NCBI GenBank assembly: GCA_016930535.1
Contig: JAFGGN010000029.1
Location: 1-48,004 of the forward strand
Direction of reading: 5' to 3'
DNA length: 48,004 nucleotides
From: a bacterium
Lineage (GTDB): Bacteria > Zhuqueibacterota > QNDG01 > JAFGCO01
In this document: positions 7,335 to 17,191 of the stretch, piece after piece
Layout of the letters: each line of letters starts with the position of its first letter
Numbering within the stretch: position 1 is the first letter of the stretch
Notes under the pieces: model-generated
What the model saw: the letters and a program-made list of their open reading frames with translations, nothing else
Database searches by the model: none
What the model was told of the DNA's origin: nothing
Translations under genes and position numbers: made by a program

Positions 7335-8279
7335 TTGACGCATCCTGCATATCATGCACCCGTGATGGTGGATGAAGCGGTTTCATATTTGATCGGCGAT
7401 CCGGATGGAATTTATATCGACGGCACCTTAGGGGGAGGAGGGCATAGCGAGAGCATTTTGAAAAAATTGGGTCCGCACGGAAAATTAATTGGATTGGACA
7501 GAGATTCGGAAGCGATCGCAGCCTGTCGTAAGCGCCTGAGTGAATATAAAAACCGGATTCAGATCATTCAGGCGCCCTTTGCAGAACTTGATCGGGTTGT
7601 CCGGGAAACGGGAGTGGACCTCATGGACGGACTTTTACTGGATCTGGGGCTTTCATCACACCAGATCGACGTTCCGGAACGCGGTTTCAGCTATCTGCAG
7701 GACGGCCCGCTGGACATGCGAATGGGAACGGACCAGACACTGACCGCCCGTGAAGTGATTCAGACCTATCCGGAAGAATCACTGGCCGATCTTTTTTTTT
7801 ATTACGGAGAGGAACGCAGGGCGCGGCAAATCGCCCGTAAAATCGTCTCCTCCAGGAGAAACATGACCGTGTCGAGCACAGGACAGCTGGCCGCCCTGAT
7901 TCAGGCCGCATCACCCGGACCGATGGTTCAAAAAACCCTGGCCCGCATTTTTCAGGCCCTGCGCATCGAAGTCAACGATGAAATGAATCAGCTGAAAACG
8001 GTGCTTCAAAAAGGCGGCGGTCTTCTGCGTGCAGGCGGCCGCATGGTGATTATATCCTATCATTCCCTGGAGGACCGCCTGGTCAAACGGTTTTTCAAAG
8101 CTGAGGAGCTGTCCATACGCCGAGTCGATATTGCGGAGAAAACGGGTGTCAGCCAGTTCCGGATACTGACCAAAAAGGTGCTTCGGCCCCCTGAAGAAGA
8201 AATACGGTCGAATCCGAGGGCAAGAAGCGCACGTCTGAGGGCCGCTGAGAAGATAACGGCCGGTTTGGAGAGCCGCTGA
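7335..8279 (+). CDS. rsmH: 16S rRNA (cytosine-1402-N4)-methyltransferase RsmH
   Basis: RsmH (MraW) methylates N4 of C1402 in the ribosomal P site with SAM. The 314-residue product opens with the conserved AYHAPVMVDEAV and the SAM-binding DGTLGGGGHSE, and carries the family motifs LDLGLSSHQID, RGFSYLQDGPLDMRM and ISYHSLEDRLVKRFF. A TTG start at 7335 is used because the conserved H-x-PVM block begins only eight codons later and the in-frame ATG lies inside it. A GGAG element lies about 10 bases upstream. It is six bases after mraZ, the standard dcw order. Confidence 0.95.
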   Translation: MTHPAYHAPVMVDEAVSYLIGDPDGIYIDGTLGGGGHSESILKKLGPHGKLIGLDRDSEAIAACRKRLSEYKNRIQIIQAPFAELDRVVRETGVDLMDGLLLDLGLSSHQIDVPERGFSYLQDGPLDMRMGTDQTLTAREVIQTYPEESLADLFFYYGEERRARQIARKIVSSRRNMTVSSTGQLAALIQAASPGPMVQKTLARIFQALRIEVNDEMNQLKTVLQKGGGLLRAGGRMVIISYHSLEDRLVKRFFKAEELSIRRVDIAEKTGVSQFRILTKKVLRPPEEEIRSNPRARSARLRAAEKITAGLESR

Positions 8280-8280
8280 T

Positions 8281-8697
8281 ATGGCCACGCATAAAAAAAG
8301 AAAAAATCCGGATACAGGATGGCTCAGGCTGCTGTTCTTTGCCGGCATCGTCCTGTTCGTTCTTTTTTTATGGGGCCGTGTGCACATCGATTTTGTCCTT
8401 CGTGATATCGATACGCTGAGGCGCGAAAAAGAAGCTCTGACGCGCGAAGTGGATGATCTGAATCTGCAGGTCAATGCGCTGCAGCATTATCAGCGTATTA
8501 AGGTCCTGGCCATGAAACAGGGCCTGATCGAGGCGGAAAAAGTGGACCGCCGCGAGCTTGCCGTGGATTTTTCGGGTCTCAGGGACACCGGGGCATTTCA
8601 GACGGCCGGCATACAGGTGGCGGGTCTGGCGCCCGTCGGGGAATTGAAACAGAAGCTGTCCGGTTCACCTTTCGAGAAACATCATGGAATGGAATAA
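8281..8697 (+). CDS. ftsL: FtsL-like cell division protein
   Basis: The 138-residue product is a bitopic membrane protein. It has a short basic cytoplasmic head (THKKRKNPDTGW), one membrane segment (about residues 15-31), and a periplasmic leucine-zipper coiled coil (IDTLRREKEALTREVDDLNL). A conserved-style turn and hydrophobic patch (QRIKVLAMKQGL) follow. This is the FtsL/DivIC architecture; FtsL joins FtsB and FtsQ to activate FtsWI. Identity rests on architecture and position between rsmH and ftsI, because the family is poorly conserved in sequence. It overlaps ftsI by 14 bases. Confidence 0.85.
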   Translation: MATHKKRKNPDTGWLRLLFFAGIVLFVLFLWGRVHIDFVLRDIDTLRREKEALTREVDDLNLQVNALQHYQRIKVLAMKQGLIEAEKVDRRELAVDFSGLRDTGAFQTAGIQVAGLAPVGELKQKLSGSPFEKHHGME

Positions 8698-10681
8698 AGA
8701 GAAAAAGACACGGAAACCGCATGCATGCGCCCGTATTTACTTGCTGGGAGCCGTTTTTACGGGATTCGTACTGACGCTGCTTGTCCGGTTTTTCTATCTG
8801 CAGGTCAGGCGGCCCGATCCCTGGAGATCCATGGCGCCTGCCCAGTATGAAAGCAGAATGAAACTGCCGGCCAGAAGAGGACAGATTTTCGACCGTGAAC
8901 TCAATGTGCTGGCCGGTGATGTCCCGGTCTATTCCCTGGCCGCGGATCCTTCCATTATCGGGGATTTTCAAAAAGCGGGTGCCTCCATCGCTTCGGTGCT
9001 CCGGAACGATGCCCGGCATTTCATCCGCCAGCTGGAAAAAGACAAAGGATCCCGGTTTGTCCGGCTCTGGGAACAAATAACGGACGGGGAATACCAGCAA
9101 CTGAAAAGTCTGAATCTCAGGGGATTGATTTTCCTGGAAGAACAGAGGCGGACCTATCCTTTCGGGATCATGGCCCGGCCGGTCATCGGCTGGACCGACG
9201 CACGGCATGAAGGTGTGGCCGGTGTGGAACTGGCGTTCAATGACGTGCTCTCCGGTCAGGACGGCTGGAAGATCCTGCAGCGGGACGGGCTGAACCGTAA
9301 TTTTTCAACCGTGGATTATCCCCTCGAACCCGCGCTGGACGGCAAAAACCTGGTTCTGACCCTGGACAACGTGTACCAGACCGTGGTCGAGGAAGAGGTG
9401 AAAAAGGGTGTTGAAAAATACAGGGCCAAGTGGGGCGCTGCCGTTTTGATGCATCCTGTTACGGGCGAGATCCTGTCCATGGTTTCGCTGCTCGGTTCGA
9501 GGCTGGCCAAAGAGAATCCGGATTTTCAGACCACGATACGAAACCGGGTCATACAGGATAATTTCGAGCCGGGTTCCGTCTTTAAAATGGTGACCATGGC
9601 CGCTGTGCTGAACGAAGGCCTGTTTACGCCGGAAACCCTGATTTATTGTGAAAACGGCAGTTATTCCATCAACGGCAGTTCCATCCGGGATGACAACCGT
9701 TCTTTTCAATGGCTGACCGCGACGCAGGCCATGCAGGTTTCATCCAATATTGCCCTCAGCAAAATGGCGAAGAAGCTGGGAAAACAGAAACTGTACAAAT
9801 ACATCCAGGATTTCGGATTCGGAAACAGCACGGGAATCGGGCTGCCGGGTGAAGCTGCCGGCCTGCTCCGGCCCCCGTATCAGTGGGATGATTTTCTGAC
9901 GGCCACCATGTCGTTCGGACAGGGGTTGTCTGTCACCTGTGTTCAGCTGGCCTGTATGGCCTCGGTCATCGCCAATGGCGGGGAGCTCATCAAACCGAGA
10001 CTATACAGGGAGATTATCGATGACGGCCACCGCGTGCCCGTGGATTCCAGGGAAAAAATACGGAACGTCATTACCCAGGAAACGGCACGTCGGATGACGG
10101 ATATACTCGAGAAATGCGTGACACACGGAACGGGCGAGAAAGCTTCGGTACCGGGGCTGCGTATTGCAGGGAAAACCGGTACGGCCCAGAAATCCGCACC
10201 CGGGATCGAGGGATATATTTCAGGCGCGCATGTGACGTCTTTTGTCGGATTCTGGCCGGCCAATGCGCCGCAGTTCGTGCTCGTGGTCACACTGGACGAG
10301 CCCAGACCGGCATCTCTGAGTTCACAGAATGCGGCTCCCATATTTGCGGCCATTGCACGGCGCATTTCCGGGCTGCCCATGAGTTCACCGGTTCCCGTGC
10401 CGGAAAATGAAGCCGTGCCGTCCGTGTTTACACTGTCAAGCAGTGAGGTCGTGACTGCATCATTGCCTGCAACAGCCGTTGCAGAGCAAAAAAGCGGGCA
10501 GACCGTATCGCCCCATTTCGTGCCGGATATGAAGGGCATGAGCCTCAGGCAGGCACTGCGCATGCTGGCCGTGTGTCAGATTACGGCCAGTGTCGAGGGA
10601 CACGGCATTGTGTGTGAGCAGGATTTGACACCCGGAATACGGGTCGAGAAAAATATGATCTGCCGGCTGAAGTGCCGGTAG
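8684..10681 (+). CDS. ftsI: Septal peptidoglycan transpeptidase FtsI (PBP3) with C-terminal PASTA domain
   Basis: This class B penicillin-binding protein cross-links septal peptidoglycan in the FtsWI complex. The 665-residue product has one N-terminal membrane segment (about 20-40), the pedestal domain opening with LPARRGQIFDREL, and the transpeptidase domain with all three active-site motifs: SxxK as S298-V-F-K301, SSN at 353-355 and KTG at 497-499. The last roughly 60 residues (from HFVPDMKGMSLRQAL) resemble a single PASTA domain. That domain is absent from enterobacterial FtsI and usual in SpoVD/PBP2x-type proteins. It lies between ftsL and murE in standard dcw order. Confidence 0.94.
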   Translation: MEWNKEKKTRKPHACARIYLLGAVFTGFVLTLLVRFFYLQVRRPDPWRSMAPAQYESRMKLPARRGQIFDRELNVLAGDVPVYSLAADPSIIGDFQKAGASIASVLRNDARHFIRQLEKDKGSRFVRLWEQITDGEYQQLKSLNLRGLIFLEEQRRTYPFGIMARPVIGWTDARHEGVAGVELAFNDVLSGQDGWKILQRDGLNRNFSTVDYPLEPALDGKNLVLTLDNVYQTVVEEEVKKGVEKYRAKWGAAVLMHPVTGEILSMVSLLGSRLAKENPDFQTTIRNRVIQDNFEPGSVFKMVTMAAVLNEGLFTPETLIYCENGSYSINGSSIRDDNRSFQWLTATQAMQVSSNIALSKMAKKLGKQKLYKYIQDFGFGNSTGIGLPGEAAGLLRPPYQWDDFLTATMSFGQGLSVTCVQLACMASVIANGGELIKPRLYREIIDDGHRVPVDSREKIRNVITQETARRMTDILEKCVTHGTGEKASVPGLRIAGKTGTAQKSAPGIEGYISGAHVTSFVGFWPANAPQFVLVVTLDEPRPASLSSQNAAPIFAAIARRISGLPMSSPVPVPENEAVPSVFTLSSSEVVTASLPATAVAEQKSGQTVSPHFVPDMKGMSLRQALRMLAVCQITASVEGHGIVCEQDLTPGIRVEKNMICRLKCR

Positions 10682-10700
10682 CGGATTTTAGGACGGATCG

Positions 10701-12194
10701 ATGAAAAGACAGCCGGACAAGACGCTCGCTTGGCTTGTACAGGGAACCGATATTGTGGTACCCGGGGACGGGGACAGGACCGTCGTGCATATGACGCCGG
10801 ATTCCCGTGAGGTGATTTCAGGGTCCCTGTATGTGGCGGTACGCGGGTTCGCATCGGACGGGCATGATTATATCACACAGGCCGTGGATAAAGGCGCCTC
10901 GGCCGTGATCGCGTCGGAACCCGTACAGGAAAGCCGGGTTCCCGTGTTTTACAGCCGGGATACGCGGCTTGCGCTGTCCGTCATGATGCGCCGGTTTCAT
11001 GAATGCCCCGACGAATCACTGATCATGATGGGCGTGACCGGCACGAACGGAAAAACCACGGTTTCCTACCTGATGGAATCGATCATGAACGCGGCCGGCC
11101 GCTCCTGCGGGCTGCTGGGAACCGTGGCCTACAGGTGGCCGGGAACCCAGCAGACGGCCTCCCATACCACGCCGGATGCGGGTCATCTTTTTCAGATTCT
11201 GCGTTCCATGGCCGACGAAGGTGTGCAGTGCGTTTCCATGGAGGTCTCCTCTCATGCGCTGGAACTGCACCGGGTGAACGGAATCCGGTTCCGGTCCGCC
11301 GTTTTCACGAACCTGACACAGGATCACCTGGATTTTCATCCGGATTTCGATGCCTACGCCTCCGCCAAGGCAAAGCTGTTCGCTCAGGTGGCCGCGGACG
11401 GGGTGGGCGTGATCAACGGGGATGACGGTTATGCCGAGCGCATGGCCGGGGCCTGCACCGGAAAGGTGGTGGTGTTCACGGAGAAAACCGCCCGCGAGCC
11501 TGCCGGGTGCGAGGCATTGGCCGATACGGTTTACCGCATCGGGAGGGGCGAAGTATCCGTGAGCGGATCCCGTTTCCGTCTGGAGCGGGATTCTGAAAAA
11601 CTGGACTTTTATACACCGCTTCTGGGCGGTTTCAATGTGCTGAACGCGTCCGCGGCAGCCATCGCCGCCCTGGAAACGGGCGTGGACAAACAGACGGTGC
11701 AGGCGGGTCTGGAACGCATGGCCAGGGTGCCGGGACGCATGGAAGGATTCAGGTCGAAACGCGGATTCTGGACGGTTGTGGATTATGCGCATACACCCGA
11801 TGCATTGATCAATGCGCTGAAGACGGCACGCGCGTTTACGGACGGACGGCTGATCACGGTGTTCGGATGCGGCGGGGACAGGGACAGGGGCAAACGTCCC
11901 CTCATGGGCCGCGCTGCAGCAGAAATCAGCGACCGGGTGATCGTCACTTCCGACAATCCCAGGACCGAGGATCCCCGCCGGATTATTTCGGACATCCTGG
12001 AGGGCATTCCGGCTTCCACGGACATGCGCGTGATCGAGGACCGGGAATCCGCCATTCGTGAGGCGATCGTCGAGGCCGGACAGGGGGATACGGTCATGGT
12101 AGCCGGCAAGGGGCATGAGGATTATCAGATTCTGGGCCGTGAGAAAATACATTTCGATGACAGGGAAGTGGTTCAAAAATACATGAACGCATAG
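10701..12194 (+). CDS. murE: UDP-MurNAc-tripeptide synthetase MurE (meso-DAP adding)
   Basis: MurE uses ATP to add the third stem-peptide residue to UDP-MurNAc-L-Ala-D-Glu. The 497-residue product has the ATP-binding loop GTNGKTT at residues 114-120, the nucleotide and carbamylated-Lys region (MEVSSHALELHRV), the central motif NLTQDHLDFH and, at residues 418-421, DNPR. The DNPR motif is the known signature of meso-diaminopimelate-specific enzymes, in contrast to lysine-adding ones. This predicts DAP-type, Gram-negative-like peptidoglycan. The gene begins 19 bases after ftsI. Confidence 0.96.
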   Translation: MKRQPDKTLAWLVQGTDIVVPGDGDRTVVHMTPDSREVISGSLYVAVRGFASDGHDYITQAVDKGASAVIASEPVQESRVPVFYSRDTRLALSVMMRRFHECPDESLIMMGVTGTNGKTTVSYLMESIMNAAGRSCGLLGTVAYRWPGTQQTASHTTPDAGHLFQILRSMADEGVQCVSMEVSSHALELHRVNGIRFRSAVFTNLTQDHLDFHPDFDAYASAKAKLFAQVAADGVGVINGDDGYAERMAGACTGKVVVFTEKTAREPAGCEALADTVYRIGRGEVSVSGSRFRLERDSEKLDFYTPLLGGFNVLNASAAAIAALETGVDKQTVQAGLERMARVPGRMEGFRSKRGFWTVVDYAHTPDALINALKTARAFTDGRLITVFGCGGDRDRGKRPLMGRAAAEISDRVIVTSDNPRTEDPRRIISDILEGIPASTDMRVIEDRESAIREAIVEAGQGDTVMVAGKGHEDYQILGREKIHFDDREVVQKYMNA

Positions 12195-12206
12195 AGGACG
12201 GGCCGT

Positions 12207-13577
12207 ATGCAGTGGACCTTGGAAGACATGATCCGGATTTTAGACATTCAGGGCACGGACGCGCATGGTCCCGTAACGGGCATATCGCTGGATACACGTT
12301 CGCTGAAACCGGGTCAGCTGTTTGTCGCACTCCGGGGCGGGCATACGGACGGACACGATTATGTCGCGCAGGCATTCCGGCAGGGAGCCTGCGCCGCCAT
12401 CGTCGCTTCTTCATTTGCCGGGAATACCGGTTTGCCGCAAAATACAGGGCCGCTGCTCGCGGTGGAGGACCCGCTGACCGCATTGCAGGTTCTGGCCGCG
12501 CATGCCCGTGAGGCCTTCAGGGGAACGGTCATTGCCGTGACCGGCACGAATGGCAAGACAACGACCAGGGAAATGATTGCCCGGGTTCTGTCGCAGTCGT
12601 ACAGGGTCCACAGGACAGCAGGGAACCTGAACAACCATATCGGTGTGCCGCTCTCGATACTCGATTGTCCGGGGGATGCGGAAATCATGGTTCTGGAAAT
12701 GGGCATGAATCATCATGGTGAAATACGCCGTCTGTGTGAAATCGCCAGGCCGGATATGGGTGTGATCACGAATGTCGGCCGCGGTCATCTGGCGTTTTTT
12801 AAGGATGTTGCGGATGTGGCCAGAGCCAAGGCAGAACTGCTGGAATCGCTGTCCGGTCACGGAACGGCCTTTGTGAACGGAGACGATGTCCATCTTCAGC
12901 CTTATCACGGCTCCGCGTTCAGCACCGTATTGTACGGCTTCGGTGAACATTGTGATGTGCAGGCGGTTCCGCGGCCGTCCGAGATCGGACCTGCGCTGAG
13001 TTTCGAAAACATACTGATCGTTCTGAGGATTCCGGGACAGGTTCAACTGTACAATGCCCTGGCCGCGATTGCAGTTGGCCGTGCCTTTCAGGTTCCGACC
13101 GAGGCGATGAAAAGCGCCCTGGAATCGTTCCAGGCCTGCGACATGCGCATGCAGGTGATGACCGTATGCAGCATGAAAATTATCAACGACGTATACAATG
13201 CCAATCCGGACTCCATGATCGCGGCGGTGAGAACATTGACCGGAATGAAAACAGTCAGCCGGCGCATTGCCATCCTGGGTGATATGCTGGAGCTGGGGAC
13301 AACTTCGGTTCAGGAACATCAGAAACTCGGTGCCTGGCTTGCCGGGCAGTCCGTGGATCTGTTTGCCGGCGTCGGTCCGGGCATGCAGCGCGCGGTCGAA
13401 TCGGCCCTAGAGGCCGGTCATGAGGATGCGCGGGCCTATCCCGATGTGGAATCGATCCTGGCCGATATCGACGGACTCACGGAACCCGGGGATACGGTCC
13501 TGGTCAAGGGCAGCCGCGGCATGCATATGGAAACCGTGGTCGATGCACTCAAGACCTGTGTTCACTGTGTTGAATAA
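12207..13577 (+). CDS. murF: UDP-MurNAc-tripeptide--D-Ala-D-Ala ligase MurF
   Basis: MurF adds the D-Ala-D-Ala dipeptide, finishing the UDP-MurNAc-pentapeptide in the cytoplasm. The 456-residue product has the N-terminal substrate domain (SLDTRSLKPGQLFVALRG), the ATP loop GTNGKTT at residues 113-119, and the family motifs LEMGMNHHGEI, TNVGRGHL, NDVYNANPDSM and LGDMLELG. The length matches the family (about 450). It starts 12 bases after murE and ends 15 bases before mraY. Confidence 0.96.
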   Translation: MQWTLEDMIRILDIQGTDAHGPVTGISLDTRSLKPGQLFVALRGGHTDGHDYVAQAFRQGACAAIVASSFAGNTGLPQNTGPLLAVEDPLTALQVLAAHAREAFRGTVIAVTGTNGKTTTREMIARVLSQSYRVHRTAGNLNNHIGVPLSILDCPGDAEIMVLEMGMNHHGEIRRLCEIARPDMGVITNVGRGHLAFFKDVADVARAKAELLESLSGHGTAFVNGDDVHLQPYHGSAFSTVLYGFGEHCDVQAVPRPSEIGPALSFENILIVLRIPGQVQLYNALAAIAVGRAFQVPTEAMKSALESFQACDMRMQVMTVCSMKIINDVYNANPDSMIAAVRTLTGMKTVSRRIAILGDMLELGTTSVQEHQKLGAWLAGQSVDLFAGVGPGMQRAVESALEAGHEDARAYPDVESILADIDGLTEPGDTVLVKGSRGMHMETVVDALKTCVHCVE

Positions 13578-13592
13578 AACGGGGAATGACCC

Positions 13593-14678
13593 ATGCTTTA
13601 CCATTTGTTATACCCACTGAGGAATTTGTTTTTCGGGTTCAATCTGCTGTCCTATATTACGTTCCGTTCAGCAGCCGCAGCAGTGACCGCGCTTTTTGTG
13701 ACCTTTGCCATCGCGCCGCCGCTCATTCGCTGGCTCAGGCGCATGGAAATGGGGGAGGAAATCCGGAAGGATGGTCCCCAGACGCATCTCAAAAAGGCCG
13801 GTACGCCCACCATGGGGGGCCTGATCGTTCTGACAGCCATCGTGATTCCGGTCCTGCTGTTTGCCAAACTGAACAATATATATATACTCCTGATGCTTGG
13901 GGCCACGCTGTGGATGGGATTTGTCGGATTTCTGGACGATTATCTCAAGGTGGTCAGGAAATATCCCAAGGGTCTGGTCGGAAGGTACAAGCTGGTCGGT
14001 CAGGTCACCTGGGGCATCGTGGTCGGCGTGGCTGTGAGTCTTGCACCGGAATACAAGGGCGTGGCGTGGTACACCACCATGCCTTTTTTCAAGAATCTGG
14101 CCGTTAATTTTGCATGGTTCTATATTCCCATGGTCGTTTTTGTGATTACGGCGACGAGCAATTCCGTGAACCTGGCGGACGGTCTCGACGGGCTCGCAAT
14201 CGGTCTCGTGGGCATCGCGGCCATCGCGTGGGCGGGGGTGAGTTATGTAACCGGCCGTGTGGACTTCAGCGATTATCTCAATGTGCTGTATCTCAAGGGG
14301 GCCGGTGAACTGACGGTTTACTGTGCGGCCCTGATCGGGGCCAGTCTCGGCTTTCTTTATTATAACTGCAATCCCGCCTCCGTCTTTATGGGCGACACGG
14401 GCGCATTGGCGCTGGGCGGAGCCATCGGCACGCTGGCCGTGCTGCTGAAAAAGGAAATTCTGCTCATCCTGGTCTGCGGCGTGTTTGCCGCGGAGACGCT
14501 GTCCGTGATTTTGCAGGTCACGTCGTTCAGGTGGCGTAAAAAACGCATATTCAAAATGGCTCCACTGCATCATCATTTCGAACTTCTGGGATGGCCCGAA
14601 CAGAAAGTGGTGGTGCGTTTCTGGATTCTCGGTATTCTTCTGGCGCTTCTGACACTGGGAACATTCAAGGTGCGGTGA
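13593..14678 (+). CDS. mraY: Phospho-MurNAc-pentapeptide translocase MraY
   Basis: MraY transfers phospho-MurNAc-pentapeptide to undecaprenyl phosphate at the inner membrane, making lipid I. The 361-residue polytopic protein (about ten membrane segments) has all family motifs: KKAGTPTMGG, the metal/substrate pair D115-D116 in GFLDDYLKVV, NSVNLADGLDGLAIG, FMGDTGALALGG and HHHFELLGWPE. The length equals that of E. coli MraY (360). It lies in standard order between murF and murD. Confidence 0.97.
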   Translation: MLYHLLYPLRNLFFGFNLLSYITFRSAAAAVTALFVTFAIAPPLIRWLRRMEMGEEIRKDGPQTHLKKAGTPTMGGLIVLTAIVIPVLLFAKLNNIYILLMLGATLWMGFVGFLDDYLKVVRKYPKGLVGRYKLVGQVTWGIVVGVAVSLAPEYKGVAWYTTMPFFKNLAVNFAWFYIPMVVFVITATSNSVNLADGLDGLAIGLVGIAAIAWAGVSYVTGRVDFSDYLNVLYLKGAGELTVYCAALIGASLGFLYYNCNPASVFMGDTGALALGGAIGTLAVLLKKEILLILVCGVFAAETLSVILQVTSFRWRKKRIFKMAPLHHHFELLGWPEQKVVVRFWILGILLALLTLGTFKVR

Positions 14679-14681
14679 CAC

Positions 14682-16040
14682 ATGGTGTTTAAACGCGAAC
14701 ATATTCCCGGTTCCCGGATCACGGTCCTGGGTGCTGCCCGCAGCGGAGTGGATGCGGCCCTGCTGCTCGCAGGGGCAGGAGCCCGTGTTTTTCTCAGCGA
14801 AATGGCGCCGGCCTCACAAAGGAAAGAGGAGGCGGCACGCCTTGAACAAAACCATATTTCCTGCGAATTCGGCGGACATACGGACAGGGTATTCGAGGCG
14901 GAACTGATCGTAACGAGCCCGGGCATTCCGGATTCGCATCCGCTGTTCAGGGAAGCGGCGGCGCGTCACATCGAGCTGCTGGGAGAACTCGAGGTGGCGT
15001 CCTGGTTCTGTGAGGCCCCGATTGCCGCGGTCACGGGTTCCAACGGAAAATCCACGACCACGGCCCTTCTGGGAGAAATGATCCGGGCAGCGGGTATTCC
15101 GTGCATCGTGGCCGGCAATATCGGAACCACCCTGTCTTCCCAGGCGGGACAGACGGTTCCCGGCGGTGCAGCCGTGGTCGAGGTCAGTAATTTTCAGCTT
15201 GAAACCGTCCGCGATTTCAGACCGCGCGTGGCTGTGTTTCTGAACCTGACTCCGGATCATCTGGACCGGCACGGATCCATGGAAATGTACGGAAGCATAA
15301 AGGCACGGATATTCAGGAACCAGACCGAAACCGATGCCGCGGTTTATAACGGGGACGATACTTTCGTGGCCGGACAGGTCCGCAGCATTAAAAGCCGCCG
15401 TCTGCCCTTTCAGAAGACGGATCCGGGAACCGACGGCGCCTTCACGGATCAGGGATGGCTCATTTTGAAAAAAGAGGGAAGCGCCGTACGCGTCATAAAG
15501 GAAACAGACATGGGCATTCAGGGGCCTCACAATACGGCCAATGCCCTGGCCGCCATTCTGGCGGCGGATCAGTTCGGCGTGACCGTTCCGGTCATGCGGG
15601 AGGTCCTGTCCCGGTTCAGCGGACTGGCCCACCGGATGGAATTTGTCCGTGAGCTGAACGGCATACGGTGGATCAATGATTCCAAGGCCACGAATACGGA
15701 TTCCATGGAATGTGCGCTCAAAAGTTACCAGACCCCGGTGATTCTCATTGCGGGCGGCCGGGACAAGAATTCGGATTTTACACGTGTGCGGCCGCTGATT
15801 CAGGAAAAAACACGGTCCGTGATTCTCATCGGAGAGGCTGCGGATAAAATGGAGGACGCCTGGCAGAACGCGTCCCCGATCGTGCGGGCCGGCAGCCTCG
15901 AGGCGGCGGTTCAATTGGCCGCAGAATCCGCTCTGCCGGACGATGTGGTTTTGCTTTCGCCGGGCTGCGCCAGTTTCGACATGTTCAATAATTTCGAGGA
16001 CCGCGGTTCACAATTTAAAACACTGGTCAATGCATTATGA
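14682..16040 (+). CDS. murD: UDP-MurNAc-L-alanine--D-glutamate ligase MurD
   Basis: MurD adds D-glutamate to UDP-MurNAc-L-Ala. The 452-residue product has an N-terminal Rossmann-like domain (ITVLGAARSGVDAALLLAGAG), the ATP loop GSNGKST at residues 119-125, EVSNFQLET, LNLTPDHLDRHGSM, the motif NDSKATNTDS and a C-terminal domain with the motif LIAGGRDKNSDF and LSPGCASFDMF. The length matches the family. It starts three bases after mraY, and its stop overlaps the ftsW start by ATGA. Confidence 0.96.
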   Translation: MVFKREHIPGSRITVLGAARSGVDAALLLAGAGARVFLSEMAPASQRKEEAARLEQNHISCEFGGHTDRVFEAELIVTSPGIPDSHPLFREAAARHIELLGELEVASWFCEAPIAAVTGSNGKSTTTALLGEMIRAAGIPCIVAGNIGTTLSSQAGQTVPGGAAVVEVSNFQLETVRDFRPRVAVFLNLTPDHLDRHGSMEMYGSIKARIFRNQTETDAAVYNGDDTFVAGQVRSIKSRRLPFQKTDPGTDGAFTDQGWLILKKEGSAVRVIKETDMGIQGPHNTANALAAILAADQFGVTVPVMREVLSRFSGLAHRMEFVRELNGIRWINDSKATNTDSMECALKSYQTPVILIAGGRDKNSDFTRVRPLIQEKTRSVILIGEAADKMEDAWQNASPIVRAGSLEAAVQLAAESALPDDVVLLSPGCASFDMFNNFEDRGSQFKTLVNAL

Positions 16041-17191
16041 GAGAAAACAGAAAAAAACCCGGAATCGATATGGTCCTGCTGGTGGCCGTGCTTTTGATCC
16101 TGCTCATGGGTGTGCTCACCGTGTTCAGCTCGAGCTCTTTTTACGGCAGGGAAAAGTACGGGGACGCCCTGATATTCTTCAAGCTGCATATGATGAAAGT
16201 GGCGGCCGGCCTGTTCATGCTGTTCGTGGCGCTGCATATCAACTATCACTATTACCGGTGGATTACGCCCATCGTGGTTCTTGTGCTGATTATCCTGCTC
16301 ATCGCGGCCCTGTTCGGCCCGAAATTCAAGGGAAGCCACAGGGCGGTCATCCTTTTCGGCAAACAGTTTCAGCCTTCGGCATTCATGAAACTGGTTCTGG
16401 TATTTTATATGTCCGCGATTTTTACACGGGGTCTCAAGCCCAGAATGTTAGAGGGCAAATGGCTTTATGCGCAGTTCGTCTTTCTGTTCAGCGTCACGGG
16501 ACTTGTTTTCATCGAACCCGATCTCGGATCGGCCCTCGTGATTTTCTCGGTGGGAATCGCCATGTTTTTCATTTCCGGGGTTCCTGTCCGGGAGCTGAGC
16601 AAGCTGTTTTTGTGCATCGTGCCGGTTGTGGCAATCGGTCTGGCTGTTTTTCCGTATCAGCGTCAGCGGCTGGTCGACTTCTACAATCCCCTGTTCGGCC
16701 GCGGCGAAGTGAGCTATCAGATCAAACAGTCCATTATCGGTCTGGCGCGCGGCGGACTCGGCGGCGTGGGTTACGGAGACGGCAAGCAGAAATTCATGTT
16801 TCTGCCGGAGCCGTTCTCCGATTTTGCAATCACATCGTGGGGAGAGGAAATGGGATTTATCGGCATCTGTTTCCTGTTCCTCTTCGTGCTCGTGATTCTC
16901 TGGCGCGGTATTCATATCGCGAGGAACGCGCCCGATCATTACGGATTTCTGCTGGCCGGGGGCATCACGGCCATGATCATGGTCAATGCCGTGATCAATG
17001 CGGGTGTCGCCGTGAACCTTCTGCCGACCACGGGACTGCCGTTTCCATTTTTGAGTTACGGCGGATCATCCCTCCTGATGCATCTTATCAGTGTGGGGGT
17101 GCTCCTCAATATCAGCAGGACGCAGTATGTTTCGTTTCATGATTACAGTATGGACCGGAGCGTGCAGGTCCATTCATGGCAGGGGCTGTGA
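16037..17191 (+). CDS. ftsW: Septal peptidoglycan glycosyltransferase FtsW
   Basis: FtsW is the SEDS-family glycosyltransferase that polymerises lipid II at the septum with FtsI. The 384-residue product has about ten membrane segments and SEDS motifs: VFSSSSFYG near the N-terminus, GSHRAVILFGKQFQPSAFMK, IEPDLGSALVI, YQIKQSIIGLARGGLGGVG, FSDFAITSWGEEMGF, and LLPTTGLPFPFLSYGGSSL near the end. FtsW is chosen over RodA because of its place between murD and murG. It is coupled to murD by ATGA and to murG by TGATG. Confidence 0.95.
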   Translation: MRENRKKPGIDMVLLVAVLLILLMGVLTVFSSSSFYGREKYGDALIFFKLHMMKVAAGLFMLFVALHINYHYYRWITPIVVLVLIILLIAALFGPKFKGSHRAVILFGKQFQPSAFMKLVLVFYMSAIFTRGLKPRMLEGKWLYAQFVFLFSVTGLVFIEPDLGSALVIFSVGIAMFFISGVPVRELSKLFLCIVPVVAIGLAVFPYQRQRLVDFYNPLFGRGEVSYQIKQSIIGLARGGLGGVGYGDGKQKFMFLPEPFSDFAITSWGEEMGFIGICFLFLFVLVILWRGIHIARNAPDHYGFLLAGGITAMIMVNAVINAGVAVNLLPTTGLPFPFLSYGGSSLLMHLISVGVLLNISRTQYVSFHDYSMDRSVQVHSWQGL

